A stretch of 64,000 nt of DNA, taken from contig NZ_CP031305.1 of the NCBI RefSeq assembly GCF_004799645.1, forward strand, positions 1,054,001 to 1,118,000. The letters run 5' to 3'. Under the pieces are notes generated by a model. It was not told where the DNA came from. It saw nothing but the letters and a program-made list of their open reading frames with translations, and searched no databases. This document shows positions 1 to 8,372 of the stretch, piece after piece (within the stretch, counting starts at the first letter, position 1; the number at the start of each line of letters is the position of its first letter). The stretch comes from Natronorubrum bangense. GTDB taxonomy: Archaea; Halobacteriota; Halobacteria; Halobacteriales; Natrialbaceae. The translations under genes were made by a program, and so were the position numbers.

Positions 1-977
1 ATCGGGTCTGGATCGACGGGCTGCTCGAGGAGTACTTCGACGAAGAAGACGACGAGGAGATGCTCGATCTCGTCGAGGTCCGCGCGCCGGAAGAGGTCGA
101 CATGTCCTTGGACGAGCTCGTCCTCACGGACGATCAGGAAAACGAACTCGACAAGATCGCCAAAGCGATCGAACACCGCGACTACCTCGCGAATATTGGC
201 TTGCGCGAGATCGGGAAACTGCTGTTCGTCGGCCCACCGGGGACCGGCAAGACGTCGACGGCACAGGCACTCGCCCAAGACATGGATCTGCCGTTTGTCG
301 AAGTCAAGCTCTCGATGATCACGAGCCAGTATCTCGGTGAGACGGCGAAAAACGTCGACAAAACGTTCGAGGTCGCCAAACGGCTCTCGCCGTGTATTCT
401 CTTTATCGACGAGTTCGACTTCGTCGCCAAAACCCGTCGCAGCGACGAACACGCCGCGCTCAAACGCGCCGTCAACACCCTGCTCAAGAGCATCGACAAC
501 ATCTCGCTGATCGATGACGACGTCTTGCTCATCGGCGCGACGAACCACCCGGACCAGCTCGACGACGCCGCCTGGCGGCGCTTCGACGAGATTATCAACT
601 TCCCCAAGCCCGATCACGGTATGCGGGCAGATATTCTCGGCGTCATCACGCGGACGATGGACATCGAAGAGTTCGATCCGCAGCTTATCGCCGAGGTTAC
701 CCAGGGACTAACTGGTAGTGACCTCCGGATGGTCCTCCGAGAAGCCGTCCTCGAGGCCCTGACCGAGGACCGGATGACGCTGACCCAGCAGGATCTGTTG
801 AACGCCGTCGAAGAGTTCGAAGAGCGAGACACGCTGAAAAACATGGATATGATGGGTGGCGACCACGATGCCCTCGTCGCGGGCGGCGACCTCGGCAGCG
901 ATGGCAGTGGTCATTCACACGACCACGATCACGATCACGACCACGACCACGACCACGATCACGATCATAGCCACTGA
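1..977 (+). CDS. AAA-family ATPase with C-terminal His-Asp tail (5' end outside window)
   Basis: The reading frame is open from the first complete codon at position 3, so the gene starts upstream; an internal ATG lies at 60. Counting from that ATG, a Walker A motif GPPGTGKT sits near residues 58-65 and a Walker B ILFIDEFD follows, with a sensor-1-like ATNHPDQLDD stretch and a C-terminal AAA lid. The order matches the proteasome-like/Cdc48-like AAA ATPases that remodel proteins in the cytosol, but the missing N-terminal domain prevents assigning a substrate. The last ~20 residues are a near-perfect His-Asp alternation ending in a His-Ser-His type tail, which could bind divalent metal. It stands alone; the next gene starts 130 nt downstream. 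Confidence 0.9.
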   Translation, partial: RVWIDGLLEEYFDEEDDEEMLDLVEVRAPEEVDMSLDELVLTDDQENELDKIAKAIEHRDYLANIGLREIGKLLFVGPPGTGKTSTAQALAQDMDLPFVEVKLSMITSQYLGETAKNVDKTFEVAKRLSPCILFIDEFDFVAKTRRSDEHAALKRAVNTLLKSIDNISLIDDDVLLIGATNHPDQLDDAAWRRFDEIINFPKPDHGMRADILGVITRTMDIEEFDPQLIAEVTQGLTGSDLRMVLREAVLEALTEDRMTLTQQDLLNAVEEFEERDTLKNMDMMGGDHDALVAGGDLGSDGSGHSHDHDHDHDHDHDHDHDHSH

Positions 978-1106
978 ACTGTCTGCTGTCCCGGTGGCCT
1001 CGCACGCGTCGCGGGTACACCGGCACTGACGGACCGGTGTCCGTATACGGCGTCAACGTGGGTTCACGGGCGAAACGCCCAACTGTCAGCCCGGTGTCGT
1101 CGTCGT

Positions 1107-1889
1107 ATGCACGATTTCCATACGCATACGAACTACTCCGACGGGGGGTTTCTCGAGGGCATGGTGCAGGCCGCCGATGCAGCCGGACTCGAGGGGATTG
1201 GGCTGACTGACCACTGTACGATCTCGGCTCGCGGCGGGCCGGCGGCCGTCCGCAGCGTCTATGGCTTTAATCTGGATCTGACCTACGAGCGACGGCGACA
1301 GGCGATCGAAGCCCTCCGTGATCGGACGACCGTCTCACTCGAGATCTACGATGGGGTCGAGATGGATTACGACCCCCGGGACGAGCGCGCGATTCGTGAG
1401 TTTCTCGACGATGCAGAGTTCGAGTACACGATCGGGAGCGTCCACGTCATCAACGGACAGAACGTGCAGGTGTCGAGCAATTTCACGGCATCGAGCGAGA
1501 CGACGCGTGATGCGATCGTCGACGACTATTTCGAAGCGCTCGTCTCGTTGATCGAGTCGGAGTTGTTCGACGTCGCGGCCCATCTCGACCTGATCGAACG
1601 GACCCCACCGTTACGAGGCCGTGCCACAACAGCTCACTACGAGCGCGTCGCCCGAGCACTGGCCAACTCGCGGACGGTTCCCGAGATCAACGTCGGACGT
1701 GCGACCGCCGACGCAGCGATCGTCCACCCGAGCGATTCGTTTCTCGAACTGCTCCGGGAGTATGACGTCGCCGTCACCGTCGGCTCAGACTCTCATCGCC
1801 CAGCCGAGATCGGCGACCGAGCCGCGTTTCTCGAGACATATCTCGAGTCACGGGCACTCGAACCGGTCAAACCACCCGGGCTCGAGTGA
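1107..1889 (+). CDS. PHP-domain phosphoesterase (histidinol-phosphatase-like)
   Basis: This 260-residue protein begins with the PHP signature MHDFHTHTNYSDGG, where the HxH pair and later GLTDHC, GSVHV and GSDSHRP motifs supply the His/Asp/Glu metal ligands of the PHP fold. The family hydrolyses phosphoesters; archaeal members include histidinol-phosphatase-like and nucleotide phosphatases. Length is typical of stand-alone PHP enzymes. No histidine biosynthesis gene is nearby, so the substrate is open. It starts at the first ATG that preserves the HTH motif, 129 nt after the AAA gene, and is followed by a universal stress gene with its own TATA box, so it is probably monocistronic. Confidence 0.88.
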   Translation: MHDFHTHTNYSDGGFLEGMVQAADAAGLEGIGLTDHCTISARGGPAAVRSVYGFNLDLTYERRRQAIEALRDRTTVSLEIYDGVEMDYDPRDERAIREFLDDAEFEYTIGSVHVINGQNVQVSSNFTASSETTRDAIVDDYFEALVSLIESELFDVAAHLDLIERTPPLRGRATTAHYERVARALANSRTVPEINVGRATADAAIVHPSDSFLELLREYDVAVTVGSDSHRPAEIGDRAAFLETYLESRALEPVKPPGLE

Positions 1890-1999
1890 GGTCTGAGACA
1901 GCCTGCTGTACCGAGATCACGGCGTCGCCGACAGCGCCAGAAGCCAGGCGCGTCGAAGAGGCGCCGGTATTTAAGCCACCCCAGTCGTAACTACGACAT

Positions 2000-2467
2000 A
2001 TGTTCGATACGGTTGTCGTCGCCACTGATGGCTCCGAGAGCGTCAAACGAGCCGTCGACGTTGCACTCGATCTCGCGGATCGTTTCGATGCCGACATCCA
2101 TGCGCTCTCGGTCGTCGATGCCAGCGAGGTCGATGCCTCGCCCCAACAGCTCCGGGACGAACTCCGGACCGCCCTCGAGACGACCGCTGACGCCGCACTT
2201 GCGACCGTCGAGGATCGGGCGGACGAGGACGTCGAGATTACGGCTGCCGTCCGCGAGGGACGCCCCGCAGCCGAAATCTGTGAGTACGCCCGCGAGATCG
2301 ATGCCGATCTGGTTGCGACCGGGACCCGTGGCCGTCACGGCGAGAACCGCCTCCTGCTTGGCAGCGTCGCAGAACGCATCGTTCGCACCTCACCCGTTCC
2401 CGTTCTCTCCGTTCGACAGCTCGATCCGGTGGCTGAAGACGAGGCCGACGACGCGCCAGCCCAGTAG
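2000..2467 (+). CDS. universal stress protein (UspA family)
   Basis: A 155-residue single-domain Usp protein. The N-terminus reads TVVVATDGSESV, the beginning of the nucleotide-binding fold, and the C-terminal half carries GTRGRHGENRLLLGS, the G-2x-G-9x-GS loop that binds ATP in the ATP-type Usp proteins. Cytosolic; the family is induced by stress and nutrient change, with no defined enzymatic reaction. A TATA-like TATTTAA lies about 25-30 nt before the ATG, fitting a leaderless transcript. Haloarchaea carry dozens of paralogues, so no specific role can be assigned. Confidence 0.93.
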   Translation: MFDTVVVATDGSESVKRAVDVALDLADRFDADIHALSVVDASEVDASPQQLRDELRTALETTADAALATVEDRADEDVEITAAVREGRPAAEICEYAREIDADLVATGTRGRHGENRLLLGSVAERIVRTSPVPVLSVRQLDPVAEDEADDAPAQ

Positions 2468-2517
2468 CGCCACGCCAGAGGGGAAGTCACTTCCCCGCCC
2501 GTCCCGCAGGACGAACC

Positions 2518-3765
2518 ATGTACGACGAACTTATCGACAGTGGCGATCTGCCGCTCGCCCGAAAGTCGGTCCTGCCGGGCACTGGCTTTTTCCTGCCTGA
2601 TACCCTCGAAGACGATCTCGAAGACGAGCAGACGGCTGCCGCCCTCGAGGGGGCCGACGTCGCCGTCATCGCCGACCCCGACGCCGACGGCCTCGCCTGC
2701 GTCGCGCTGATTCGGGAGGCCTACGACGACGTCCAGAACGTCCCGGAGCCTGACGACGATGACGACCCCGTCGACGAGCGAACCGACGCGGCGGATGCCG
2801 TCGACGACGCCGCCGACCCCGTCATCGCTGGCGACGTCGACGAGCCACTCGAGGAACCCGAACCGACACCACATAGCGTCGCCCTGATCCCCGCAAGCCC
2901 CCACGACGTCGAGGACGCACTCGCCCGTGTCGCCGAGTTCGGCGACGAGGGCATCGACATCTTCGTCTGTGACCTCGCGCCGGATCGCTACGAGTACGTC
3001 GAAGACGAACTCGAGGCCGCCCTCGAGACCGGAGCCAGCGTCGAGTGGTACGACCACCACCAGTGGGACGACGACGTCGCCGCGTCGGTGCGCGACGCCG
3101 GGGCAACGTTGGTCGTTGGCGACTCCGACGAAGAGTGCAGTGCTGACGTCGTTTACCGCTCGCTCGAGTACGAGTTCGGGCCGATGTATGAGGAGTTGGC
3201 GACCGTCACGCGTGATCACGACCTCTGGCTGCGCGAGGACCCACGCAGCGACGACCTCGCGGATTACGCCTACTGGACCGACCCCGCCGAGTACGTCGAG
3301 GTCGTCCGTGAGTACGGCGTCGACCTGCCCGAGTGGGTTGGTGAGTTCCTCGAGGAGCGCCGCGTTGAGAAGGAAGCGCTCATCGAACAGGCGGTCGGTC
3401 GCTCGGAGTTCCGCGAAATCGGTGGCTACACGGTGGGGATCACCTACGGCCGCTGTTCACAGAACGAGGTCGCCGAAGCGATGCGCGAGCAGGGGGCCGA
3501 CGCCTCAGTCGTCGTCAAACCCGCCGGCTCGGCCTCGATTCGAGGCACCGACGAGTTTCAGCTGTGTCACGAGGTCGCGGGCAAAGTCAACGGCGGTGGC
3601 CACCCGAAGGCTGCGGGCTGTAAACCCGACATCTACGACGACATGCTCGATTACGCCAACCACTGGACGACCCGCGGCGCGGTGACGAAACAGGTCATCC
3701 TCGATGCGTTCCGCGACGTCGTCGCCGAGGCTGACGCGGCGGACGACGAACAGGCCGACGAGTAG
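2518..3765 (+). CDS. DHH/DHHA1 family phosphoesterase
   Basis: This 415-residue protein has the DHH superfamily motifs: DPDADGLAC near residue 55, YDHH near residue 180, and the DHHA1 signature GGGHPKAAG near residue 360. These coordinate a Mn2+ pair for hydrolysis of phosphodiester or oligonucleotide substrates (RecJ, NrnA and cyclic-dinucleotide phosphodiesterase relatives). An Asp-rich insertion near residues 78-105 separates the first two motifs and looks haloarchaeal-specific. The gene ends 36 nt before a palindromic repeat element and is convergent with the next gene. It could act in nucleotide turnover or RNA end processing; the sequence does not decide. Confidence 0.88.
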   Translation: MYDELIDSGDLPLARKSVLPGTGFFLPDTLEDDLEDEQTAAALEGADVAVIADPDADGLACVALIREAYDDVQNVPEPDDDDDPVDERTDAADAVDDAADPVIAGDVDEPLEEPEPTPHSVALIPASPHDVEDALARVAEFGDEGIDIFVCDLAPDRYEYVEDELEAALETGASVEWYDHHQWDDDVAASVRDAGATLVVGDSDEECSADVVYRSLEYEFGPMYEELATVTRDHDLWLREDPRSDDLADYAYWTDPAEYVEVVREYGVDLPEWVGEFLEERRVEKEALIEQAVGRSEFREIGGYTVGITYGRCSQNEVAEAMREQGADASVVVKPAGSASIRGTDEFQLCHEVAGKVNGGGHPKAAGCKPDIYDDMLDYANHWTTRGAVTKQVILDAFRDVVAEADAADDEQADE

Positions 3766-3800
3766 CTGACTCACCACCCCAAATCGAACTGCGAACTGTC

Positions 3801-3877
3801 GTAACAACTGAACCGATTTATACACTGATCGCACAGCTGTCGTGCAATCAGGTGCAGTGACTTGCAGTGGCTACTAT
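3801..3877. repeat. palindromic ~80-bp repeat element, copy 1 (degenerate)
   Basis: Between two convergent genes. The outer arms GTAACAACTGAA (3801-3812) and TGCAGTGGCTAC (3863-3874) are imperfect inverted repeats. The inner part includes CTGATCGCACAG, then a CTGTCGTGCAATCAG counter-arm, so the whole segment can fold into one long hairpin. The same layout, with many identical blocks such as CGCACAGC, recurs at 63321-63404. It could be a mobile miniature element, a bidirectional terminator, or both. Confidence 0.75.
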
Positions 3878-3913
3878 GCCCTCGAGCGCTCGAGGGGAGA
3901 CGTCGACACCGAC

Positions 3914-4612
3914 TTAGTCCTGAGAGAGGACGTATCGCATCACGAGCTGGAGGACGTGGACGAAGACACCAGCGACGGCGATGTAGACGCCGATCGTCTG
4001 CAGAGCAACGGAGGCGTTGCGCTGATCACGAACCTGCCAGATCTCATAGCCCAGTCGAAGCAGAAAGCCCAGGAAGATGAGGACGAAGCCGACCAGCAAC
4101 AGCACCTGCAGGACGAACGTGCCGACGAGGATCACGCCGACACCGCCGAGGAAAGCGTAGTTCGCGAATCGACCCCAGTGTTCGAACGTCGTCGAGCGTG
4201 CGTAGATGTAGCCCGAAATCAGCGCCGTCAGCAGTGCGGTGACCACCGCTGTAATGCCAAGCACCAGCAGCTGTGTCTCTTGGGGGACAAACGAGATAAT
4301 TCCGGCACCGAAGATTCCGAAGGCCAGTTGCAAGACGACCATGCCGATGAACGCCACCCCCATGTCGCCGTTCGTGACCCCGCGCTCGGCGATCAGCTCC
4401 CCGCCCATGATCGCCGCCCCGTAGACGAGCACGCCGACGATTGGGAACGCAAAGAGGTAGTCGTTGACGACCGCAAGCGGTGTCGCCGCAAAGACGTACA
4501 TCAGCGCGACGGTGATCGTCATCAGCCCGGTCGCGCCGCCGATCACCTGTACCTCTCGACTCGAGAGGCCGAAGCCACGGCCTGTCTCGTGTGGAGTTTC
4601 GAAAGAACTCAT
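3914..4612 (-). CDS. Bax inhibitor-1/YccA-like integral membrane protein
   Basis: A 232-residue polytopic membrane protein with about seven hydrophobic segments after a short polar N-terminus ending in GLSSREVQ. The even spacing of the helices and the small cytosolic loops resemble the Bax inhibitor-1/YccA family, which in other organisms mediates calcium leak or regulates membrane proteases. That family link is from overall pattern rather than a sharp motif, so the name is tentative. It is the last gene of a minus-strand run that also holds the DUF5807-like gene 81 nt upstream. Its stop codon lies 37 nt from the palindromic repeat. Confidence 0.72.
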   Translation of the reverse strand: MSSFETPHETGRGFGLSSREVQVIGGATGLMTITVALMYVFAATPLAVVNDYLFAFPIVGVLVYGAAIMGGELIAERGVTNGDMGVAFIGMVVLQLAFGIFGAGIISFVPQETQLLVLGITAVVTALLTALISGYIYARSTTFEHWGRFANYAFLGGVGVILVGTFVLQVLLLVGFVLIFLGFLLRLGYEIWQVRDQRNASVALQTIGVYIAVAGVFVHVLQLVMRYVLSQD

Positions 4613-4693
4613 GACTCGAGTGTACGCCGTCCGGTCGCAAAAGAATGGTCTTTGCGCCCGACCAGTGTCCGCGCCGCTGTTTCGACCCGCCGC

Positions 4694-5122
4694 TTACGCG
4701 TCGGCGGGGTTCCAGCGGTCCGAGTACGCCGTTCCACACGTACACTGCGCGTACGCGTGAATCACATCGCCCTCGGCGTAGATGCCGCCGACGTCTTCGT
4801 TCTGTTCTTCGGCGAAAGCGAAGATGAACTGGACCTCGTGGTCGCCGTCACCCGGCGTCTCCGGACAGGTGCCGCCAGTGAGATCCGCGTCGATGATCCC
4901 CTCGAGATCCATCGCGGATTTGGCGAACTGCATCGCCTCCATCCCGGTTGCAGCCTGAAACGCGTTCCGGCCGCGCTCGCCGTCGACGACGATCAACACG
5001 CCGTCATCGACGGGCTCGCCGAACTCCGCCAAGCGGTCGTCGGAGACGTACGAGTCGGCCAGAAACAACGCGACATCGTCCGGTCGCTCGCCGGCTAGAA
5101 ACTCCTCGCGTGGGTCAGTCAT
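4694..5122 (-). CDS. haloarchaeal conserved protein (DUF5807-like)
   Basis: A 142-residue acidic soluble protein without a signal peptide or membrane helix. It begins TDPREEFLAGERPDDVALFL and ends with a CTCGTAYSDRWNP segment; Cys residues in CPETPG and CTCG could form a small metal site. I recognise it as a haloarchaea-specific family that I recall as DUF5807; the name is from memory. No function is known. It lies on the same strand as, and downstream of, ribosomal protein S6e and the next small gene, with gaps of 26-121 nt, so co-transcription is possible. Confidence 0.75.
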   Translation of the reverse strand: MTDPREEFLAGERPDDVALFLADSYVSDDRLAEFGEPVDDGVLIVVDGERGRNAFQAATGMEAMQFAKSAMDLEGIIDADLTGGTCPETPGDGDHEVQFIFAFAEEQNEDVGGIYAEGDVIHAYAQCTCGTAYSDRWNPADA

Positions 5123-5243
5123 ACCCCTGTATTTCCGCTCGAGGTGGAAAAAAGGCGCTATACTGGTTCCCGACGGCCGGCCGCTGTCGGCGGTCGAACA
5201 CCCGTTGCTACCGGTGGCGTCGCCTCTCGAACCCGCGGGCGGA

Positions 5244-5681
5244 TCACTGCTCTTCGAGATCCGACGCGATATCCTGCAGACTGCTACTTGGGGGTTCTCG
5301 AGCGTCGTAGTAGACGGTCTCTCCAGGAGAGCGAAGTCCGTAGAGGAACTCGGGCTCGATGACGTCGATCAGGACCGAGCCACCCATCGAGACGCTGTGG
5401 CCGTCGATCCAGTCGACGAGTCGATCCGTCGCGCCAGTTGGGTCACGGGCCTCGTCCGGCGTTTCGTAGATGCCGGGGACCGAGAGGTCGTCACCGGTTA
5501 GCGCTCGTTCGACCCGTGCGAAACACTCGTCGCCGTCGAGGACGACTCGGACGACCTCGTCGGTCGTGAACGCATCGCGATCGTCGGCCGGTACCTCGAG
5601 ACGGACACCGGTTGCCGTCTCTGTACACGTCGACCGGACCGTCTGCACTGACGGGTGGTCGCTCGAAATTCGGTCTGCCAT
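5244..5681 (-). CDS. haloarchaeal conserved hypothetical protein (possibly DUF7112)
   Basis: A 145-residue soluble acidic protein starting MADRISSDHPSVQTVRSTC. Conserved-looking blocks are VVRVVLDG, VPGIYETPDEARDP, GGSVLIDVIEPEFLYGLRSPG and YYDAREPP. The central block resembles a small beta barrel of the AbrB or S1-like type, but this is only an impression. The gene follows rps6e by 26 nt on the same strand and is probably co-transcribed with it, which hints at a translation-linked job. I recall such proteins as DUF7112, unverified. Confidence 0.72.
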   Translation of the reverse strand: MADRISSDHPSVQTVRSTCTETATGVRLEVPADDRDAFTTDEVVRVVLDGDECFARVERALTGDDLSVPGIYETPDEARDPTGATDRLVDWIDGHSVSMGGSVLIDVIEPEFLYGLRSPGETVYYDAREPPSSSLQDIASDLEEQ

Positions 5682-5707
5682 TGACGAACTGAAAATTCGG
5701 CTATGAG

Positions 5708-6109
5708 TTATTCGTCGGCGTCTTCGCCGTCGCCAAGAAGCGTGTCGATGTCGGTGCTGCCGGACTCGACGACCGTGGCGTTGATCTGTGCGACGACGTC
5801 GGAGACTTCACGACCTCGAACTGTGATGCGGCGACGCTCGCCGTCACGCGATGGCTTGTAGCCCGTCTGTCGCTCTTTCATCAGCACTTCCTGCAGGTTC
5901 GAGCCAGCGACTTCCGGGTTGAGTGGTCGCCCGGCTTCGTCTGAGCCACCGGTGATCTCGAGTGTGTAGCCGTCGAGGCCGACTGCCCCGCCGTCGACTT
6001 CCTCGCCGATCGACTTGCCGATAAACCGGTTTGCGTCCTGTTCTTCCGCCTCAAGCTGGTAGGACGACCCGGAATCGGGATCGCCGACGACGACAGTGAA
6101 ACTTGCCAT
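5708..6109 (-). CDS. rps6e: 30S ribosomal protein S6e
   Basis: A 133-residue protein beginning [20 protein letters not shown], the typical start of archaeal S6e, with the middle motif [12 protein letters not shown] and the basic patch [12 protein letters not shown]. It is a structural protein of the small ribosomal subunit. A longer reading frame upstream would add 48 residues, but the family starts at this MASF-type methionine, so the start at 6109 is chosen. The C-terminus is acidic (GDGEDADE), as usual in halophiles. It appears to head a short minus-strand operon. Confidence 0.96.
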   Translation of the reverse strand: MASFTVVVGDPDSGSSYQLEAEEQDANRFIGKSIGEEVDGGAVGLDGYTLEITGGSDEAGRPLNPEVAGSNLQEVLMKERQTGYKPSRDGERRRITVRGREVSDVVAQINATVVESGSTDIDTLLGDGEDADE

Positions 6110-6245
6110 GTTCGACGGAAGACGGCCGTTGCTCAAAAGAACATCGATACGACCTACAACTGTCTGCTGTGATCGGCTTCGGTCCCGGCCGTTGACGGTG
6201 TTCGGGGCTCGAACAGTCAAGTGCGTTGCCCGCCTACGCCCACTC

Positions 6246-6530
6246 GTGTTCATCGATCCCGAACGACTCGAGAGTCGTCTGTGTGAGGAGTTTGGCGGGA
6301 CGACGGGAGAGTCTCGTGTCGTCGTTCGCCAGGCCGTCGACCTCGCAGACTCCGGCCAGTATCAGGCTGACGTCGGTGCGACACTGACGACCGACGCCGT
6401 CATCGAGGAGCTGTCGGATGCACCCGACGGTACCCCGCCGGAGCGGTGGAACTGGTGGATCGGCTCGCTCGAACTCGCCTATGGTGGCTACGGGCAGTTC
6501 GGGATTCGACAGTACCGGGACCACGACTGA
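6246..6530 (+). CDS. small conserved haloarchaeal hypothetical protein
   Basis: A 94-residue protein read from a GTG start: [18 protein letters not shown]. It is acidic, has no membrane segment, and ends in an aromatic block [19 protein letters not shown] followed by IRQYRDHD. The frame is open upstream to an ATG at 6096, but that extension is Arg-rich and overlaps the S6e promoter, so the GTG at 6246 is preferred. I do not recognise a named family. It is transcribed divergently from rps6e and precedes a TetR gene by about 125 nt. Confidence 0.7.
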   Translation: MFIDPERLESRLCEEFGGTTGESRVVVRQAVDLADSGQYQADVGATLTTDAVIEELSDAPDGTPPERWNWWIGSLELAYGGYGQFGIRQYRDHD

Positions 6531-6635
6531 GACAAACCGTTGCCCGTCAGGTCCGACGCGAGCGCGACTCGTCCCTGCGGCCACGCCGATGATCGGGACA
6601 GCAGTCCGTCTGAGACCGAAACAGCTTTTCCGGCG

Positions 6636-6655
6636 CTGACTGACTAATCAGTCAG
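6636..6655. promoter_or_regulatory. candidate TetR operator overlapping the start codon
   Basis: CTGACTGA-CTAA-TCAGTCAG is a perfect 8-bp inverted repeat with a 4-nt spacer. Its last base is the G of the GTG start codon of the TetR gene. A TATA-like CTTTTCC sits at about 6624-6630, so the palindrome fills the space from TATA box to start, an ideal place for autorepression. Confidence 0.8.
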
Positions 6656-7356
6656 TGACCGATCCCGACGTCCGCGATGCGATCATGACCGCCACCTATG
6701 AAGCGCTCTGCGAGAAAGGGTATAGCGACCTCACAGCCCAGTCGATCGCCGATCGGACCGACCGAAGCAAGTCCGCGCTGTTCTATCACTACGACTCCAG
6801 AGAAGCGCTCGTCGCCGAACTCATCGAGTACCTGATCGAGGGGTTCGAATCGCGCGTCGCCAAAACTCGCGACCAACCGGCACTCGAGCGACTCGTTGCG
6901 TTTATCGACTGGTTTCTCTCTGCACCGGACGACGACGAGCGGGCGTTTCACACCGCGTTGCTCGAACTTCGGGCACAGGCACCCTACAACGACGTATTCC
7001 GTGAGAGACTCCGAGAGAGTGACGCCCACCTTCGCCATGCCCTCGTGGAGATCCTCGAGGACGGAATCGAGGAGGGTGTCTTTTGCGACCACGACCCGGA
7101 CGCCATCGCGACACTCCTGCTTGCGGCGTTCGACGGCGCACGGATCCGCCAGGTTACGCTCGACAGAAACGAGTATCTCGAGACGATCAGCACGGGCGTG
7201 GTCGACCACATTCTCGCAGACGTGCTTGACCCGGACGCCGAGTTGCCAGCTGAAGCGAGTTTCGCGTTCCCACGTGATGAACGACTGCGAAACGATGAGA
7301 AGTCACCGGTCGAGACCGCAACTGACGATGCCGAACCCCGTGACACGGACGAATGA
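6655..7356 (+). CDS. TetR/AcrR-family transcriptional regulator
   Basis: A 233-residue regulator read from GTG. Residues ~5-50 form the TetR helix-turn-helix: IMTATYEALCEKGYSDLTAQ, then SIADRTDRSKSALFYHYDSREAL, the standard recognition-helix signature. The C-terminal two thirds is a helical ligand-binding domain, with a basic-to-acidic tail. The gene overlaps the next frame by 4 nt (ATGA), so the two are translationally coupled. The palindrome over its own start indicates autoregulation. No transporter is adjacent in the same direction, so its effector is unknown; the coupled downstream protein is the first candidate for a regulated target. Confidence 0.92.
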   Translation: MTDPDVRDAIMTATYEALCEKGYSDLTAQSIADRTDRSKSALFYHYDSREALVAELIEYLIEGFESRVAKTRDQPALERLVAFIDWFLSAPDDDERAFHTALLELRAQAPYNDVFRERLRESDAHLRHALVEILEDGIEEGVFCDHDPDAIATLLLAAFDGARIRQVTLDRNEYLETISTGVVDHILADVLDPDAELPAEASFAFPRDERLRNDEKSPVETATDDAEPRDTDE

Positions 7357-8267
7357 GTGAACTAAGACGACGCATCGCCCGCTCGAGCATTGCCGATCAG
7401 AACGCCGGACTGGCACCGCCAGTCGACGCGGTCGTCGACGACGCACTATCACCACCCGACCAGTCGCTCCCGGTCGCACTGTGTACCGTCGCCGGTGAGT
7501 TCGCCTCCGACGACGTCGACCATGGACAGGGACTGGACCCGGATACTCTCGAGTGTGTCCTCGAGCCGGTCTGTGGTGCAGTCAGGCTGCTCGAGGGATA
7601 TGTTCGGCTTCGGCTGGCGCTAGCTGGCAGTGACCGAACGACCGCCGAAACCGATCCCGTCGCCGACTGGCTCGAGGGGCAATCGATCGATCGGGACACA
7701 GCGCTGCTCGCGAGCGATCATCTGCACGCCAGCGCCTACGTAACGGTTGCCGAGACACCGGTTTCCGATGCCCAACTCCTCGAGTTGCTCGAGCTCGTGA
7801 TCCAGGGGTCGACGGCGCTGGCTCAGCAGACAGTCCCAGCTTCCAGCACGGACGAGACAGCCGACGACCGGGTCCCCGTAGAGGCGACGCTTGCCGGTCT
7901 GGCCGGCGCACTCGGCGTGACAGCTGTCGGTGGATCGACCGAAACACGCGAGACGCTGCGACGCTATGGACACGAATTGGTGACTGCACTCGCGTCCCAG
8001 TCGGCGGTTACGAGCGCCGACCCTGCGCCTCGAGCGACTGCCGTTGGCGTCCTGTTCGATGGCCAGTCCCGACGAGTCGTGGGCGAACAGAGCTCCATCG
8101 AACGCTGTTCTCCCTCCGTTCGAAACGCTCTCGAGCACGCACGGTCGGCCCTCGAGTCGCTTGCGGCGGGCGAGGTCTCTTCGGAGTCGGAGTGGCCGCC
8201 CGGCGACACACTGCCACCGCTTGTCCGCCTCGAACAAGCAACACGACTACCATTTCAAAACAGTTGA
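7353..8267 (+). CDS. haloarchaeal hypothetical protein, possibly degenerate polyprenyl-synthase fold
   Basis: A 304-residue, largely helical acidic protein overlapping the TetR stop codon by 4 nt. The block ALLASDHLHASAYVTVAE resembles the first conserved helix of trans-isoprenyl diphosphate synthases, where DDxxD would bind Mg2+, but here only a single Asp remains. No second Asp-rich motif is visible. The likeness is weak and may be chance, so I infer either a non-catalytic relative or an unrelated helical family (I recall a DUF7114 of this type). Its coupling to TetR suggests that the two are controlled together. Confidence 0.7.
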   Translation: MSELRRRIARSSIADQNAGLAPPVDAVVDDALSPPDQSLPVALCTVAGEFASDDVDHGQGLDPDTLECVLEPVCGAVRLLEGYVRLRLALAGSDRTTAETDPVADWLEGQSIDRDTALLASDHLHASAYVTVAETPVSDAQLLELLELVIQGSTALAQQTVPASSTDETADDRVPVEATLAGLAGALGVTAVGGSTETRETLRRYGHELVTALASQSAVTSADPAPRATAVGVLFDGQSRRVVGEQSSIERCSPSVRNALEHARSALESLAAGEVSSESEWPPGDTLPPLVRLEQATRLPFQNS

Positions 8268-8372
8268 ATTTCGGGGGACGGTGGCGTCCCACTCGAGCAG
8301 TTCATACGGTCTACTGTCCCGATCCCTAGCGACGGGGTCGGTGGATGACGGAAATTGAGACCGCAGTCCGTA

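Noticed and set aside
938-974. His-Asp codon repeats as a possible CRISPR-like array
   Set aside because: Short in-frame codon repeats within a gene; no spacers or leader.
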